From Bacillus sp. 7884-1 (lineage in GTDB: Bacteria > Bacillota > Bacilli > Bacillales > Cytobacillaceae): a stretch of DNA of 64,000 nt. Each line of letters starts with the position of its first letter. Position 1 is the first letter of the stretch. Positions 63,821-64,000 of the stretch are shown piece by piece. Under the pieces are notes generated by a model. It had not been told where the DNA came from and did no database searches. It saw nothing but the letters and a program-made list of their open reading frames with translations. The position numbers were made by a program, and so were the translations under genes. The DNA is taken from positions 17,828-81,827 of the forward strand of contig NZ_NPDD01000167.1 of assembly GCF_002272245.1 (NCBI RefSeq), given 5' to 3'.

Positions 63821-64000
63821 AAGTATGAACTCCACATACATAGTAACCCCGTATACAATTACAAAATCAGATAAATTTTTTGTTCTTCAACGAAATGTTC
63901 GATTTCTGAACAAAGATCAATCTGGAATTTTCCACTAAACTGCCCGTTAGCACAACAAGCAAAAAAAGACCACCGCAGCGATCTTCATCTTTAACTATTG

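Overview
The window looks like an AT-rich chromosomal segment of a soil, spore-former-type Bacillaceae (Bacillus/Neobacillus/Peribacillus-like). Reasons: strong AGGAGG-type ribosome binding sites, frequent TTG starts, a thermolysin-type neutral protease, a dppA-type D-aminopeptidase, MntR-like operator sequences, DUF-type Bacillus proteins and short rho-independent terminators. No rRNA, CRISPR array, prophage or intact insertion sequence was seen. The only RNA gene is a 5'-truncated selenocysteine tRNA relic.

Layout. 1-1.7 kb: a manganese/zinc-type ABC transporter on the minus strand (permease cut by the window edge) behind a promoter overlapped by an MntR-like box. 1.7-7.3 kb: a decayed zone holding a TetR/membrane fusion remnant, a SnoaL-like relic, a 52-bp tandem repeat, and broken DUF4871, SDR, membrane and YitT genes around one intact aldo/keto reductase. 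7.4-10.3 kb: a compact plus-strand cassette of EthD, LuxE-like and LuxC-like genes that should make an aldehyde from an acyl precursor without luciferase. 10.7-15 kb: a secreted GH18 chitinase and an M4 neutral protease. 15-20.6 kb: more decay (amidohydrolase, cytochrome P450, brnQ, VOC, kduI) around a VanY-type lipoprotein carboxypeptidase. 20.6-27.7 kb: a five-gene minus-strand operon for an unsaturated uronide or uronic-acid glycan (PLP aldolase-like protein, sugar-lactone oxidase, an unrecognised 606-aa toroid-like protein, GPH symporter, GH105), ending in a kduI stub. 28.2-31.8 kb: a 1191-aa GH20 hexosaminidase. 32-34.1 kb: relics (selC, a dockerin protein fragment, EamA).

34.2-47.1 kb: the largest unit, about 13 kb of minus-strand genes behind one good promoter and two direct-repeat operators: GNAT acyltransferase, M20 amidohydrolase, RpiR-type regulator, M19 dipeptidase, NSAR/OSBS-type racemase, M55 D-aminopeptidase, serine hydrolase and a full dipeptide ABC importer. 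The three enzymes GNAT + NSAR + M20 match the known N-succinylation route that converts D- to L-amino acids. The operon reads as import and salvage of D-amino-acid-containing peptides, probably from peptidoglycan.

47.5-64 kb: mixed single genes: a DoxX-like membrane protein with an MntR-like box, a frameshifted AhpD, a repetitive glycine-rich protein, DUF3291, SnoaL, SEC-C, a LysM-SPOR protein, a PrmA-like methyltransferase, a PAS-GGDEF-EAL protein, an NCS1 permease, a VOC protein and a solitary MraY-like transferase. Broken ketosynthase, YciI, ArsR and PhzF genes lie between them.

Overall the window mixes intact nutrient-scavenging modules (chitin, protein, uronides, D-peptides) with about 20 gene relics, an unusually high density of decay. 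Several relics carry large internal deletions that sequencing error cannot explain. Small frameshifts could in part be assembly errors.
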